Shown here in pieces: positions 54,939-63,926 of a DNA stretch of 64,000 nt. The notes below the pieces were generated by a model. It was not told the DNA's origin. It made no database searches and was given only the letters and a program-made list of their open reading frames with translations. Numbering within the stretch: position 1 is the first letter of the stretch; each line of letters starts with the position of its first letter. The position numbers and the translations under genes were made by a program. The stretch comes from Streptococcus sp. SPS1 (GTDB taxonomy: Bacteria; Bacillota; Bacilli; Lactobacillales; Streptococcaceae). Location of the stretch: NCBI RefSeq assembly GCF_030439915.1, contig NZ_JAQFJG010000009.1, positions 1-64,000 of the forward strand, in the 5' to 3' direction.

Positions 54939-57119
54939 TTACAATTCTACTTTAGCAACTGCTGTTTTAGCTGCAAGAGAACCTGTTTTTTCTAATTTAA
55001 CTGATTTAATTGCATCACCATTTGTGAAGACAACTACTGTTGAAGTTTCACGTCCTGCTGCACGGATAGCATCCAAGTCAGCTGTGACAAGGAGATCACC
55101 TGCTGCAACTTTTTGTCCTTCAGCAACATGAACTGTAAATGGTTTACCTTCAAGACTTACTGTGTCCAAACCAATGTGAACCAATACTTCAAGACCTGCT
55201 TCAGTCACAATACCAAGAGCATGTTTTGTTGGGAAGATGCTTGATACAGTACCTGAAACTGGAGATACAATGTTTCCATTTGCAGGTTCTACTGCAAATC
55301 CATCACCCATCATTTTTTGAGCAAATACTGGATCTTTTACTTGTTCCAAAGCAACAACTTGACCGTCTGCTACTGAGTAAACTTCCTCAGTAAGACCTTT
55401 GAAGTGAACAGTGTTTTGTTGTGCTTCAGTCATTTGGCTTGGAAGAGTTTCAGGAATGATTTCACCTGAATCAAGGATATCTTGGATATCAGATTTCAAT
55501 ACGTCAGCTTTTGGTCCGTAGATAGCTTGAACCCCTTGTCCTTTCATGACAAGCCCCATAGCTCCTTCTGCTTTCCATTGCTCTGCATTTCCTACTTTAT
55601 CTGCATCTTTAACAGTTACACGAAGACGAGTCATACATGCGTCAACATCAACGATGTTTGCACGTCCACCAAGAAGGTTGATAATGTTTACAGCTTGAGA
55701 GCCTGCTGCAACTTTCACTTCGCTGCTACCTTCTTCTGAACCTTCAGCAGTTTCGTAGTTTCCATTACGTCCTGGAGTTGCGTAGTTGAATTTTTGAATC
55801 ATGAAGTTTGCGATAAAGTACATGATTACAGCAAAGAGAACAGTTACCCAGATAAAGTTAACGATATCCATACCAATACCAGCATTAATTGCTAGTGGTG
55901 TACGAGTCAAGAATTCAATTGAACCGAATGAGTGGACACGTAGGTTTACTACGTCAGCCATAGCGAAGGCAGCACCTTGAACAAGTGAGTAAACAAGATA
56001 CATAGGTGTTGCTACAAACATGAACATGTATTCGATTGGTTCAGTAACCCCTGTCAAGAATGTCGCAAGAGCTGTCGCAATCATCATACCTTTGTATTTG
56101 TGTTTCTTGTCAGCATCAACATTACGGTAGATAGCCACGATCACACCCATCAAGATACCGAATGAACCGATCATTTGTCCAACTTTGAAACGAGCTGGGT
56201 GAACAGTATCTAACAATTGTTGGTAGTGACTTGCATCTGTACCTTTAAGGTTAACAAGGTCTGTTACCCATGCAAGCCATAGTGGGTCTTGACCAAATAC
56301 TTGAGTACCTTTAGCTGCACCAGTTAAAATGTCATAAGTACCACCAAGAGCTGTGTAGTTCATTGGGATAGTCAACATGTGGTGAAGACCAAATGGCAAG
56401 AGCAAGCGTTCCAAAGTACCATACAAGAATGGTGCAAGAATTGGTGCAGTTTGTTGTGAGTTGGCAATCCAGATACCAAAGCTATTGATACCTGTTTGAA
56501 CTACTGGCCAGAAAGCAGCAAGTAGAATTGCAGCGATTGCTGAACGAAGAATAACTACAAATGGTACGAAACGTTTTCCGTTGAAGAATGAAAGTGCATC
56601 AGGAAGTTTACGGAAGTTGTAGTATTTGTTGTAAGCAGTTGCCCCTACAAAACCTGAGATGATCCCTACGAATACACCCATGTTCAAGGCTGGAGCTTCA
56701 AGAACACTGATAAAGTAATCAGCAACTTTGATTGAACCACCAAAGAGAGTAGTTACCATAGCATCTGGATTTTTCAACATATCGCCTGATACACCAAAGA
56801 TTGTACCAGTGATACGGTTAATCAAGATGAAGGCAAGACCAGCGGCGAAAGCACCACCAGCACGTTCTTTAGCCCAGCTTCCTCCAATGGCTAGGGCAAA
56901 CAAAATGTGAAGGTTACCGATAACCCCCCAACCGATTTGCTCAAGAATTCCACCTGTGATGACAAGTGGTGCAAAGGTTGGGTTAATCATCACGATAGAC
57001 TTACCGATTGAAATCATCAAACCAGCAGCCGGCATAACCGCGATAACCACCATCAAAGCCTTACCGAATTTTTGCCAAAATTCGAAAGACAAGACATTTT
57101 TGAATGTATCTTTCATCAT
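54939..57119 (-). CDS. ptsG: PTS glucose-type transporter, EIICBA
   Basis: 726 residues with domain order IIC-IIB-IIA. The IIC membrane domain spans about residues 1-430 (VMPAAGLMISIGKSI, GVTEPIEYMFMF). IIB has the phospho-Cys in DACMTRLRVT near residue 495. IIA has the phospho-His in VLVHIGLDTV near 648. It imports and phosphorylates glucose, possibly also other hexoses. A CcpA-type palindrome lies in its leader. Two ATGs occur in tandem; the first fits AAAGGAG better. Confidence 0.94.
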   Translation of the reverse strand: MMKDTFKNVLSFEFWQKFGKALMVVIAVMPAAGLMISIGKSIVMINPTFAPLVITGGILEQIGWGVIGNLHILFALAIGGSWAKERAGGAFAAGLAFILINRITGTIFGVSGDMLKNPDAMVTTLFGGSIKVADYFISVLEAPALNMGVFVGIISGFVGATAYNKYYNFRKLPDALSFFNGKRFVPFVVILRSAIAAILLAAFWPVVQTGINSFGIWIANSQQTAPILAPFLYGTLERLLLPFGLHHMLTIPMNYTALGGTYDILTGAAKGTQVFGQDPLWLAWVTDLVNLKGTDASHYQQLLDTVHPARFKVGQMIGSFGILMGVIVAIYRNVDADKKHKYKGMMIATALATFLTGVTEPIEYMFMFVATPMYLVYSLVQGAAFAMADVVNLRVHSFGSIEFLTRTPLAINAGIGMDIVNFIWVTVLFAVIMYFIANFMIQKFNYATPGRNGNYETAEGSEEGSSEVKVAAGSQAVNIINLLGGRANIVDVDACMTRLRVTVKDADKVGNAEQWKAEGAMGLVMKGQGVQAIYGPKADVLKSDIQDILDSGEIIPETLPSQMTEAQQNTVHFKGLTEEVYSVADGQVVALEQVKDPVFAQKMMGDGFAVEPANGNIVSPVSGTVSSIFPTKHALGIVTEAGLEVLVHIGLDTVSLEGKPFTVHVAEGQKVAAGDLLVTADLDAIRAAGRETSTVVVFTNGDAIKSVKLEKTGSLAAKTAVAKVEL

Positions 57120-57144
57120 TCAAATCTCCTTTATTTTTATTTAG

Positions 57145-57169
57145 GCAAACGTTTTACGAAAACGTTTGC
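57145..57169. promoter_or_regulatory. 25-bp palindrome over the ptsG leader, cre-like
   Basis: GCAAACGTTTT (57145-57155) and AAAACGTTTGC (57159-57169) are perfect inverted arms about ACG. Each arm contains AAACGTTT, the core of catabolite-responsive elements. The site lies 15 bp downstream of the -10, so a LacI-family protein such as CcpA bound here should act as a roadblock. Confidence 0.7.
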
Positions 57170-57184
57170 GCCTTTTATGATTTA

Positions 57185-57212
57185 ATTATACCACTTTAAT
57201 TTTTTTTGTAAA
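57185..57212 (-). promoter_or_regulatory. ptsG promoter
   Basis: Minus strand -35 TTTACA (57207-57212), 16 bp, extended -10 TGGTATAAT (hexamer 57185-57190). Confidence 0.75.
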
Positions 57213-57312
57213 GGCTTTTATTCAAAAAAATACTCTTTTTTCAAAAAAATTTCTAGTGCCAAATTTCAAGTTCAAATTAGCCATCAAGAAGTCTTCTCTG
57301 AGCGACTTCTTT

Positions 57313-57451
57313 ATACTCTTCGAAAATCTCTTCAAACCACGTCAGCGTCGCCTTACCGTATATATGTGACTGACTTTCTACAACCTCAAAACAGTATTTT
57401 GAGCATCCTGTGGCGAACTACCTAGTTTGCTCTTTGATTTTCATTGAGTAT
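57313..57451 (+). repeat. BOX element with a shortened boxB
   Basis: 139 bp, ATACTC to GAGTAT. boxA is intact (CGTCAGCGTCGCCTTACCGT). The boxB part is truncated to ACTTTCTACAACC... TTTTGAG, and boxC follows (CCTGTGGCGAACTACCTAG). It lies between ptsG and ftsX, which run in the same direction. Confidence 0.9.
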
Positions 57452-57481
57452 TAGAAGTCCCTTTTCTAAAATTTTTGTAGC

Positions 57482-57507
57482 AAAAAAAGGAGATTTTACA
57501 ACCTCCT
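57482..57507 (-). terminator. ftsEX terminator
   Basis: GGAG (57489-57492) with CTCC (57503-57506) and flanking A/T pairs, then TTTTTTT on the minus strand. Confidence 0.65.
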
Positions 57508-57527
57508 CATAAAAATAATTATTTTAC

Positions 57528-58454
57528 CTAAATCTTCAAGAATCGGCGCATGGATATTCCTGATCCCAATGAACCAATGAAAATCCCAATCACAAATAGT
57601 AGGGCAATCATCAGAGGAGTAAATACCTCTGGCGCAATCATAGAAAGATTTTGACCTACCAACGATTTGTTGACAGATTGGTAAACCATTTGATAAACAA
57701 TAAAGACCAAAACAGATGGTGCGATAGCTCCCAATAAACCGATAAAGGCTCCCTCTAACAAGAACGGTCCACGGATATAACTGTTTTTAGCTCCGACCAA
57801 GCGCATGATTTGAATCTCGCGGCTACGAGAAATAATGGTAATACGAATGGTATTTGAAATCAAGAAAACTGCGACAAAAATTAACAAAGCAGCAATCCCT
57901 AGTCCCCAAACACGGATAAATGAAGCTAACTTGAAGAGTCTTTCTGTATTGGCACCGCCATCTTGAACCTCAGAGACACCTTCAATTTTTTTAGCATCTT
58001 CGGCTATAGTTTTTACATCATTTGGAGTGTTTGCCTCTACAATATAGGCATCATAGAGAGGATTGGCATCTCCTTCAAAGATTTTCCAGTTATCTCCCAT
58101 TGTCTCGGTTAATTTTTCATATTGTTCTTCTTTACTTGAAAAGGTAACACTCTTAACAGTAGACATGTTTTTCAAAGAATCATATACCTTGTGGTAGTCA
58201 TTATTTGTAACAGTTTGACCTTCTTTTTCAATTGTCTGACTGTTATCTTCCACATCCTTTCGGATATAAACTACTACACGGACATTATTTTCAATATCTG
58301 TAGCTAGTTTTGCTGTATTGAAAATAACAGATGCAAATATTGCCACCAAGGTCAAAGTAATCATGACTGAACTGACAGCAGCTACTGTCATCCAACCATT
58401 TCGTTTCAAACTTTTTAAGGCTTCAAATAAATGGCGAAAAAATCTACTAATCAT
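57528..58454 (-). CDS. ftsX: Cell division protein FtsX
   Basis: 308 residues from ATG 58452-58454 (MISRFFRHLFEALKSLKRNG), the standard pneumococcal form. An ATG three codons earlier, closer to AAGGAG, is a possible alternative. Four membrane helices and a large extracellular loop (about residues 50-170) that in pneumococcus engages the hydrolase PcsB. It transmits ATP hydrolysis by FtsE to wall hydrolysis outside. It overlaps ftsE. Confidence 0.97.
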   Translation of the reverse strand: MISRFFRHLFEALKSLKRNGWMTVAAVSSVMITLTLVAIFASVIFNTAKLATDIENNVRVVVYIRKDVEDNSQTIEKEGQTVTNNDYHKVYDSLKNMSTVKSVTFSSKEEQYEKLTETMGDNWKIFEGDANPLYDAYIVEANTPNDVKTIAEDAKKIEGVSEVQDGGANTERLFKLASFIRVWGLGIAALLIFVAVFLISNTIRITIISRSREIQIMRLVGAKNSYIRGPFLLEGAFIGLLGAIAPSVLVFIVYQMVYQSVNKSLVGQNLSMIAPEVFTPLMIALLFVIGIFIGSLGSGISMRRFLKI

Positions 58455-59139
58455 CGTATCCATACTCTCCTTTTGATTCGTCACGAACAACACGACCATT
58501 TTCAATGGCAATGACACGGTGGCGCAAGGTATTTACAATCTGGCTATTATGAGTCGCCATCAAAATAGTTGTCCCTTGTAAGTTAATCCGTTCCAAGAGA
58601 TTCATAATTTCCCATGAATTATCCGGATCCAGATTTCCTGTTGGTTCATCGGCTATCAATACTTTTGGATTGTTTACAATAGCACGTGCAATCGCAATCC
58701 GCTGTTGCTCTCCACCTGAGAGCTCATTTGGGAAAGAACGAACCTTGTGCTTCAACCCAACCAAGTCTAAAACTTCCATCACACGTTTTTTGATATTACG
58801 GCGATTTTCCCCGATTACTTCCATAGCGTAAGCAATATTTTCATAGACCGTTTTCTTTGGCAACAATTTATAATCCTGGAAGACAACCCCAACACTACGA
58901 CGTAGAAGCGGGACATCTTTCTTTTTAATTTTAACCAGATTAAAACCAGCAACTGATAGACTTCCTTTATCGATTTTTACTTCACGATACAGAGAACGAA
59001 TAAAAGTTGACTTCCCTGCTCCTGAAGGTCCTACGATGTAAGCAAATTCCCCCGGTTGAACGCTGACCGAAACACCGCGTAGAGCAGTCGTTCCGTTGTC
59101 GTATTTTTTGACGACATCTCTCATTTCAATGATTGACAT
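58447..59139 (-). CDS. ftsE: Cell division ATP-binding protein FtsE
   Basis: 230 residues. Walker A GPSGAGKSTFIRS, signature [14 protein letters not shown], Walker B VLIADEPTGNLD, switch His MATHNSQ. ABC-type ATPase bound to FtsX at the division site; essential in pneumococcus. It follows prfB by 17 bp in the conserved prfB-ftsE-ftsX order. Confidence 0.98.
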   Translation of the reverse strand: MSIIEMRDVVKKYDNGTTALRGVSVSVQPGEFAYIVGPSGAGKSTFIRSLYREVKIDKGSLSVAGFNLVKIKKKDVPLLRRSVGVVFQDYKLLPKKTVYENIAYAMEVIGENRRNIKKRVMEVLDLVGLKHKVRSFPNELSGGEQQRIAIARAIVNNPKVLIADEPTGNLDPDNSWEIMNLLERINLQGTTILMATHNSQIVNTLRHRVIAIENGRVVRDESKGEYGYDD

Positions 59140-59156
59140 GTGACTTCCTTTCTATA

Positions 59157-60252
59157 TTAGCTAATTCGCCACTTGAGATAGGCATCGATAAAACCATCTA
59201 GGTCCCCATCCATAACCTTATCTACCTGAGCAACCTCAAAGCTAGTTCGGTGATCTTTTACCATAGTATAAGGTGTGAAGACATAAGAACGGATTTGGCT
59301 TCCCCATGTGATTTCTTTTTTCTCACCCTTGAGAGAATCTACCTCCGCAGCCTTCTTCTCTTGCTCCATTTGATAGAGCTTAGCCTGCAACATCTTCATG
59401 GCACGATCTCTATTTCCATACTGGGTCCGATCCACTGTTGATTGGACAACAATTCCAGTTGGAATGTGGGTTAAACGTACACCTGTTGAAACCTTATTGA
59501 CGTTTTGTCCACCAGCACCACCTGAACGGAAGGTATCCATTTTGATATCATCTTCACGGATTTCCACTTCAATAGTATCATCCAATTCTGGCATCACTTC
59601 TACGGATGTGAAAGATGTATGGCGACGTTTGGCAGAGTCAAATGGTGAGATTCGCACCAAACGGTGCACACCCATTTCTGACTTGAGAAGACCATAGGCA
59701 TTAGGCCCTTCAAATGATAAGGTTACCGACTTAATACCAGCCTCATCACCTGCTTGGTAATCCAATACTTCCACTTTAAAGCCTTTAGCATTGCCATAAC
59801 GAGTATACATACGAAGCAACATATCGCCCCAGTCCTGCGCCTCAGTACCACCAGAACCTGGATGGATTTCCAAGATAGCATTGTTGTGGTCATAAGGTTC
59901 TGACAAGAGTAGAGTCATCTCATAGCTGGTCATCATCTTATCAAGTTCTGATAACTGTTCGACCAGTTCTTCTTGAACCGACTCGTCTTCTGCTAAAAAG
60001 TCCAATAAAATTTCGACTTCATCCTGCAACTCTTCCATTTTGTGGAAGGTGTTATAGGTATTTTTTAATTCATTTAATTCTTGCGACGTTTTTTGGGCCG
60101 CGATATTATCGTTCCAAAAATCAGGTTCTGTCATCTTGTTTTCCAAGATGGCAATCTCTTCCTCTAGCCCTTCGAGGTCAAAGAGACCCCCTGAAAGAAG
60201 CTAATTTTTCACGATTTGCGTCAATTTTCTGACGAATTACTGAAATGTCCAT
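59157..60252 (-). CDS. prfB: Peptide chain release factor 2, with programmed +1 frameshift
   Basis: The frame from ATG 60250-60252 reads [20 protein letters not shown] then RGSL, and hits an in-frame TGA at 60178-60180. It continues in +1 as [20 protein letters not shown]. The whole protein is about 364 residues. The stop-codon anticodon tripeptide is in [10 protein letters not shown] (SPF) and the catalytic GGQ in [13 protein letters not shown]2 reads UGA and UAA; low RF2 favours frameshifting and so autoregulates its level. Do not annotate from the later MTEPDF start, which drops the N-terminal coiled coil. Confidence 0.96.
60178..60192 (-). promoter_or_regulatory. prfB: RF2 programmed frameshift site
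   Basis: Minus strand AGGGGG TCT CTT TGA C. The internal Shine-Dalgarno (60187-60192), the slippery CTT and the weak TGA-C stop are spaced as in the classical RF2 site. Confidence 0.95.
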
Positions 60253-60277
60253 AAATACTCCTTTTTACATCATTTCA

Positions 60278-60286
60278 TTATAGCAT
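60278..60286 (-). promoter_or_regulatory. prfB promoter, extended -10
   Basis: Minus strand TGCTATAAT, 25 bp before the prfB ATG. Confidence 0.7.
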
Positions 60287-60344
60287 ATTTTATCATTTCT
60301 TTCCATCTTTTGCTATAATCCCTTTTTTATGAAAAAAGAAAAAA

Positions 60345-60360
60345 GAAGCCTTTCGGCTTC
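60345..60360 (-). terminator. Terminator after the CBS-ACT gene
   Basis: GAAGCC (60345-60350) pairs with GGCTTC (60355-60360) around TTTC; TTTTTTC on the minus strand. Confidence 0.8.
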
Positions 60361-60365
60361 CCTTC

Positions 60366-61022
60366 TTACAAGACTTTTGCTGAAGTGCGAGTGATTTCTT
60401 CCACTTGAATACCATTTCCTTCAAATTTTTCTTTCAAGGCTGGTAAATCAATTGATCCATCGATTTGCACTTCGATAATGACCTTACCATCCTTACGCGG
60501 AATGTTGACTGTATGGGAAATATTCAAATTTTCTTCAACGATTAGAGAAACAATCTTACCAAGAACGCCAACTTCATCTTCTGTAACAAAGCGCACACGA
60601 ATTCCTTCCTCACCATAACCAGCAATTTCGAGAAAGGCTTGGAAAACGTCACGATCCGTAATAACTCCATAGACTTGATGGTTATCTACGACAGGCAGAA
60701 TACCAATCTTGTTTTTCAACATCAGATAAGTTGCATCTTCTAGACTCGCATAGCCTGAGACAGTGACAACATCGCGAATCATGACATCTTTTACTTTGGT
60801 CTTATTTAGAAGATAATTCATCTCATAGATAGAAAGACTGGTTGCTTTTGATGGACTTGCTTGTGCAATAGTTCCCACAGTTACCAAACCAACTAATTGA
60901 TCATTTTCGATAACAGGCAAGCGGTGCAACCCTTGCTCTCTCATCAAATCTGCTGCATGAGATACTGTTGTATCTGGACTAATATACACTACCTTGCGGG
61001 TCATAAAATCTTTAACTGCCAT
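60366..61022 (-). CDS. CBS-ACT domain protein (AcuB-like)
   Basis: 218 residues: two CBS domains (about residues 1-60 and 75-135; DFMTRKVVYISPDTTVSHAA and VKDVMIRDVVTVSGYASLED) followed by an ACT domain (RFVTEDEVGVLGKIVSLIVE). CBS pairs bind adenine nucleotides and ACT domains often bind amino acids, so this is a plausible sensor. It is named AcuB in databases, but no acetoin genes are present. It is downstream of the branched-chain amino-acid transporter on the same strand, which suggests a link to amino-acid state. Confidence 0.9.
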   Translation of the reverse strand: MAVKDFMTRKVVYISPDTTVSHAADLMREQGLHRLPVIENDQLVGLVTVGTIAQASPSKATSLSIYEMNYLLNKTKVKDVMIRDVVTVSGYASLEDATYLMLKNKIGILPVVDNHQVYGVITDRDVFQAFLEIAGYGEEGIRVRFVTEDEVGVLGKIVSLIVEENLNISHTVNIPRKDGKVIIEVQIDGSIDLPALKEKFEGNGIQVEEITRTSAKVL

Positions 61023-61224
61023 GAGACTTCTCCTTTTCTATTCTTATCCCTATTATACAATCTTTTTGTAAATCTATCAAACGCTTACATTTCTTTTTCA
61101 AAATTCAGAAAAGTATGAATAAGCTAGCAAAAAGAGCTCTGAAATCGAGCTCTGTGAATGAAGGTAAGATACGTTTCATTCGATTTTATTTCAATTATCA
61201 GAAGCTAACCTTTTAATGTAGATG

Positions 61225-61469
61225 AAGATTGCTTTGCAATCTAAATATGCCGACTAAAAAGATCCCCCGGACTATAATAATGATTACTTCGTAATCTTCA
61301 TCTGCCGACTAAAACAATCCACTGGATAAGATAATTGCTTCGCAATCTCTATTCACCGACTAAAAAGGTCCCCCGGACTATAATGATGATTACTTCGTAA
61401 TCTCCATCCGCAACCTAAACTAGTCTCCCAGACTATGCGAAGATTGCTTACGCAATCTTCATCTGCCGA
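61225..61469. repeat. Five degenerate ~54-bp tandem units with hairpins
   Basis: Units begin near 61227, 61282, 61333, 61388 and 61442. Each has a short hairpin (GATTGC-TTT-GCAATC, GATTAC-TTC-GTAATC, ATTGC-TTC-GCAAT, again GATTAC, and GAAGATTGC-TTAC-GCAATCTTC) followed by GCCGACTAAAA and CCACTGGA or CCCCCGGACTATAAT. They fill much of the 470-bp gap between livF and the CBS-ACT gene. 61023-61224 contains no gene. Confidence 0.85.
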
Positions 61470-61496
61470 CTAAAACAATCCACTGGATTGTTTTAG
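61470..61496 (-). terminator. 12-bp hairpin at the livF stop
   Basis: CTAAAACAATCC (61470-61481) pairs perfectly with GGATTGTTTTAG (61485-61496) around a 3-nt loop and includes the livF stop. The T tract is short, so termination may be partial. Confidence 0.65.
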
Positions 61497-62203
61497 CCAC
61501 CTAGATATGCTTTTCTGACTTCTTCTGATGAGGCGAGTTCTTTTCCTGTTCCTGATAGAACGATTTTTCCTGTTTCCAATACATATCCTCGGTCAGAGAT
61601 TGCGAGTGCTTTATTGGCATTTTGTTCAATCAAGAGGACGGTCGTTCCTTGTTTCTGGATATCTTGAATGATATCAAAAATTTCTTGGATAAAGATTGGT
61701 GCAAGTCCCATTGATGGTTCATCTAAAAGAAGAAGTTTTGGTGTTGACATAAGAGCGCGTCCCATGGCAAGCATTTGTTGTTCTCCTCCTGAAAGAGTGG
61801 CTGCGTCCTGGTTCTTGCGTTCTTCAAGACGAGGAAAGCGTGAGAAAACCTTCTTCAAATTAGCTTGATTTTCTTCACGATTTTTCTTTAAGAAAGCTCC
61901 CATTTCAAGATTTTCCATAACAGTCAAGCCAGGGAAGACGTGGCGGCCTTCTGGAACTTGTGAAAGACCACCTGCCACGATTTTTTGAGCTGGCATTTTT
62001 TGGATTTCTTGACCTAAAAATTCAATCTTTCCTGAGCTTGGTCGAACTAAACCAGACAAGGTACGGAGAATGGTTGTCTTACCTGCACCATTGGCACCGA
62101 TAAGGGAAACAACCTCTCCTTCATTCACTTCAAAGCTTACATCACGGACTGCTTGGATCATGCCGTAATGCACAGAAAGATTATCAACTTTTAACATAGA
62201 CAT
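61493..62203 (-). CDS. livF: Branched-chain amino-acid ABC transporter ATPase LivF
   Basis: 236 residues. Walker A GANGAGKTT, signature TLSGGEQQMLAMGRA, Walker B LLLDEPSMGLAP (LivF-type), switch His replaced by LIEQNA, the normal LivF pattern. It is one of two ATPases of the Leu/Ile/Val importer. It starts with a TAATG junction to livG. Confidence 0.96.
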   Translation of the reverse strand: MSMLKVDNLSVHYGMIQAVRDVSFEVNEGEVVSLIGANGAGKTTILRTLSGLVRPSSGKIEFLGQEIQKMPAQKIVAGGLSQVPEGRHVFPGLTVMENLEMGAFLKKNREENQANLKKVFSRFPRLEERKNQDAATLSGGEQQMLAMGRALMSTPKLLLLDEPSMGLAPIFIQEIFDIIQDIQKQGTTVLLIEQNANKALAISDRGYVLETGKIVLSGTGKELASSEEVRKAYLGG

Positions 62204-62967
62204 TAGGCTTCACCTCCTAGATAAGCTTCGATAACGCGTTTATTGGTCTTAATTTCGTCTGGAGTTCCTTGAGCAATTAAACGGCCATATTCAAGTACGT
62301 AGATGCGTTCTGTTACTTCCATGACCAGATTCATATCGTGTTCAATCAGCATGATTGTAATCTTAAATTCATCTTTGATGCGACGAATTAACTCAGTCAA
62401 TTCCGCTGTTTCCTGTGGGTTCATACCTGCGGCTGGTTCATCTAAAAAGAGAATTTTAGGTTCCGTAGCGAGGGCACGAACAATTTCCAAACGACGTTGT
62501 TGTCCGTAGGCAAGATTTTTAGCTAGAGTTTCTGCATCACCATCCAAATCAAAGATTTTCAGCAATTCCAAAGCTTTAGCTTTTAATTCTTTTTCACTCT
62601 TGTAAAAAGCTGGTAAGCGTAAAAAACTAGCAAAAACATGTTGTTTGTGATGGTTGCCAAAAGCAATCAAAACATTGTCCAAAACTGTTAAATCTTTAAA
62701 GAGACGGATATTTTGGAAAGTACGTCCAAGTCCCAAAGAAGCAATCTTATAAGGTGCCTTTCCATTCAAAAGGTGACCATCAAGGGTAACTGTTCCCTCA
62801 CTTGGTTCATAAACACCGGTCAAAAGGTTGAAAAGAGTGGTTTTCCCAGCTCCATTTGGACCGATTAGTCCAACCAGTTCCCCTTCGTTCAATTCAAGAG
62901 TCACATCTCCAACAGCTGTTAGACCGCCAAAATGTTTGGTTAACTGTTTTACTTCAAGTAATGCCAT
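62203..62967 (-). CDS. livG: Branched-chain amino-acid ABC transporter ATPase LivG
   Basis: 254 residues. Walker A GPNGAGKTTLFN, signature LAYGQQRRLEIVRA (the LivG variant), Walker B LFLDEPAAGMNP, LIEHDMNLV. It pairs with LivF. Overlaps livM by one base. Confidence 0.96.
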   Translation of the reverse strand: MALLEVKQLTKHFGGLTAVGDVTLELNEGELVGLIGPNGAGKTTLFNLLTGVYEPSEGTVTLDGHLLNGKAPYKIASLGLGRTFQNIRLFKDLTVLDNVLIAFGNHHKQHVFASFLRLPAFYKSEKELKAKALELLKIFDLDGDAETLAKNLAYGQQRRLEIVRALATEPKILFLDEPAAGMNPQETAELTELIRRIKDEFKITIMLIEHDMNLVMEVTERIYVLEYGRLIAQGTPDEIKTNKRVIEAYLGGEA

Positions 62968-63923
62968 TAGTTTTGTTCCTCCTTCTTAGATTTTTTAAAG
63001 AAACGTGATAGGCTCAATTCCCACGTTCCAAGAAGTCCACCTGGTCTGAAAATCATTACCAATACCAAGGCCAAAGCGTAAATAATCATACGCACACTAG
63101 CAACATCTTGGAGAAGCATATTCAAAATTCCCAAAACAATAGCCGATACAATCGCACCTGTAATTGAACCAAGTCCACCAAATACAACAATGATCAAAAC
63201 GTTGATTGAGTTGATGAAGGTGTAATCTTTCGGTACAACTGAACCGATAAATCCTGCCTGAAGTGACCCTGCAATACTTGCAGTAATGGCACCAAAGACA
63301 AAAGCGATGATTTTAATTTTAGTCGTATTAACCCCAACTGACTCAGCAGCGATTTCATCTTCACGAACGGAGAGGGTTGAACGACCAATTGGACTACGCA
63401 AGAAGTTCAAGGTTGCAATGGTTGTAATCACGACAAAGAAGTATACCATTTGCCAAGTTGTAAAGTTAGGAATTCCCAAGATACCTGCCGCACCATTTGT
63501 AATGCTTCCACCATTGATGATAAAGATACGGATAATTTCAGAAACACCGAGAGTTGCTACTGCAAGATAGTCCCCCTTCAAACGCAAGGTTGGAATTCCG
63601 ACAAGTAAGGCAACTGCTCCTGAAAGCAAAGCGCCTATAATCATAGCTCCAAAGAAGGCACCGTAGGTTGGTGATTTAGAACCAATAATAGCTGCAGCAT
63701 AGGCACCAATCGCCATGAAACCAGCATGACCAAGTGAAAATTGTCCTGAAAAACCAACGATTAAGTTGAGACCAACAGCAAGAATAATATTAATTCCAAT
63801 TTGTTGTAAAATCTGTACATAGAATAGATTGAGTACTCCGACTGAAACCAGTACACTAATCAATCCATAGCCAGCTAACAAAAGGAGTAACCATAGAATA
63901 TTAACTTTTAAATTTTCCTTCAT
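62967..63923 (-). CDS. livM: Branched-chain amino-acid ABC transporter permease LivM
   Basis: 318 residues with about eight to ten hydrophobic helices (LLLAGYGLISVLVSVGVLNL, NLIVGFSGQFSLGHAGFMAI) and the cytoplasmic coupling loop around FLRSPIGRSTLSVREDEIAA. The Shine-Dalgarno GAAGG lies at the 3' end of livH, 3 bp upstream. Confidence 0.95.
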   Translation of the reverse strand: MKENLKVNILWLLLLLAGYGLISVLVSVGVLNLFYVQILQQIGINIILAVGLNLIVGFSGQFSLGHAGFMAIGAYAAAIIGSKSPTYGAFFGAMIIGALLSGAVALLVGIPTLRLKGDYLAVATLGVSEIIRIFIINGGSITNGAAGILGIPNFTTWQMVYFFVVITTIATLNFLRSPIGRSTLSVREDEIAAESVGVNTTKIKIIAFVFGAITASIAGSLQAGFIGSVVPKDYTFINSINVLIIVVFGGLGSITGAIVSAIVLGILNMLLQDVASVRMIIYALALVLVMIFRPGGLLGTWELSLSRFFKKSKKEEQN

Positions 63924-63926
63924 CGT

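Noticed and set aside
60310-60396. Plus-strand TGCTATAAT followed by a 21-codon frame antisense to the CBS-ACT gene end
   Set aside because: The frame overlaps the terminator hairpin and the 3' end of a conserved gene, and there is no Shine-Dalgarno.
61225-61469. Regularly spaced repeats that could suggest a CRISPR array
   Set aside because: The repeats diverge, the intervals are themselves repeated, and no cas genes are nearby. It is a degenerate tandem array.
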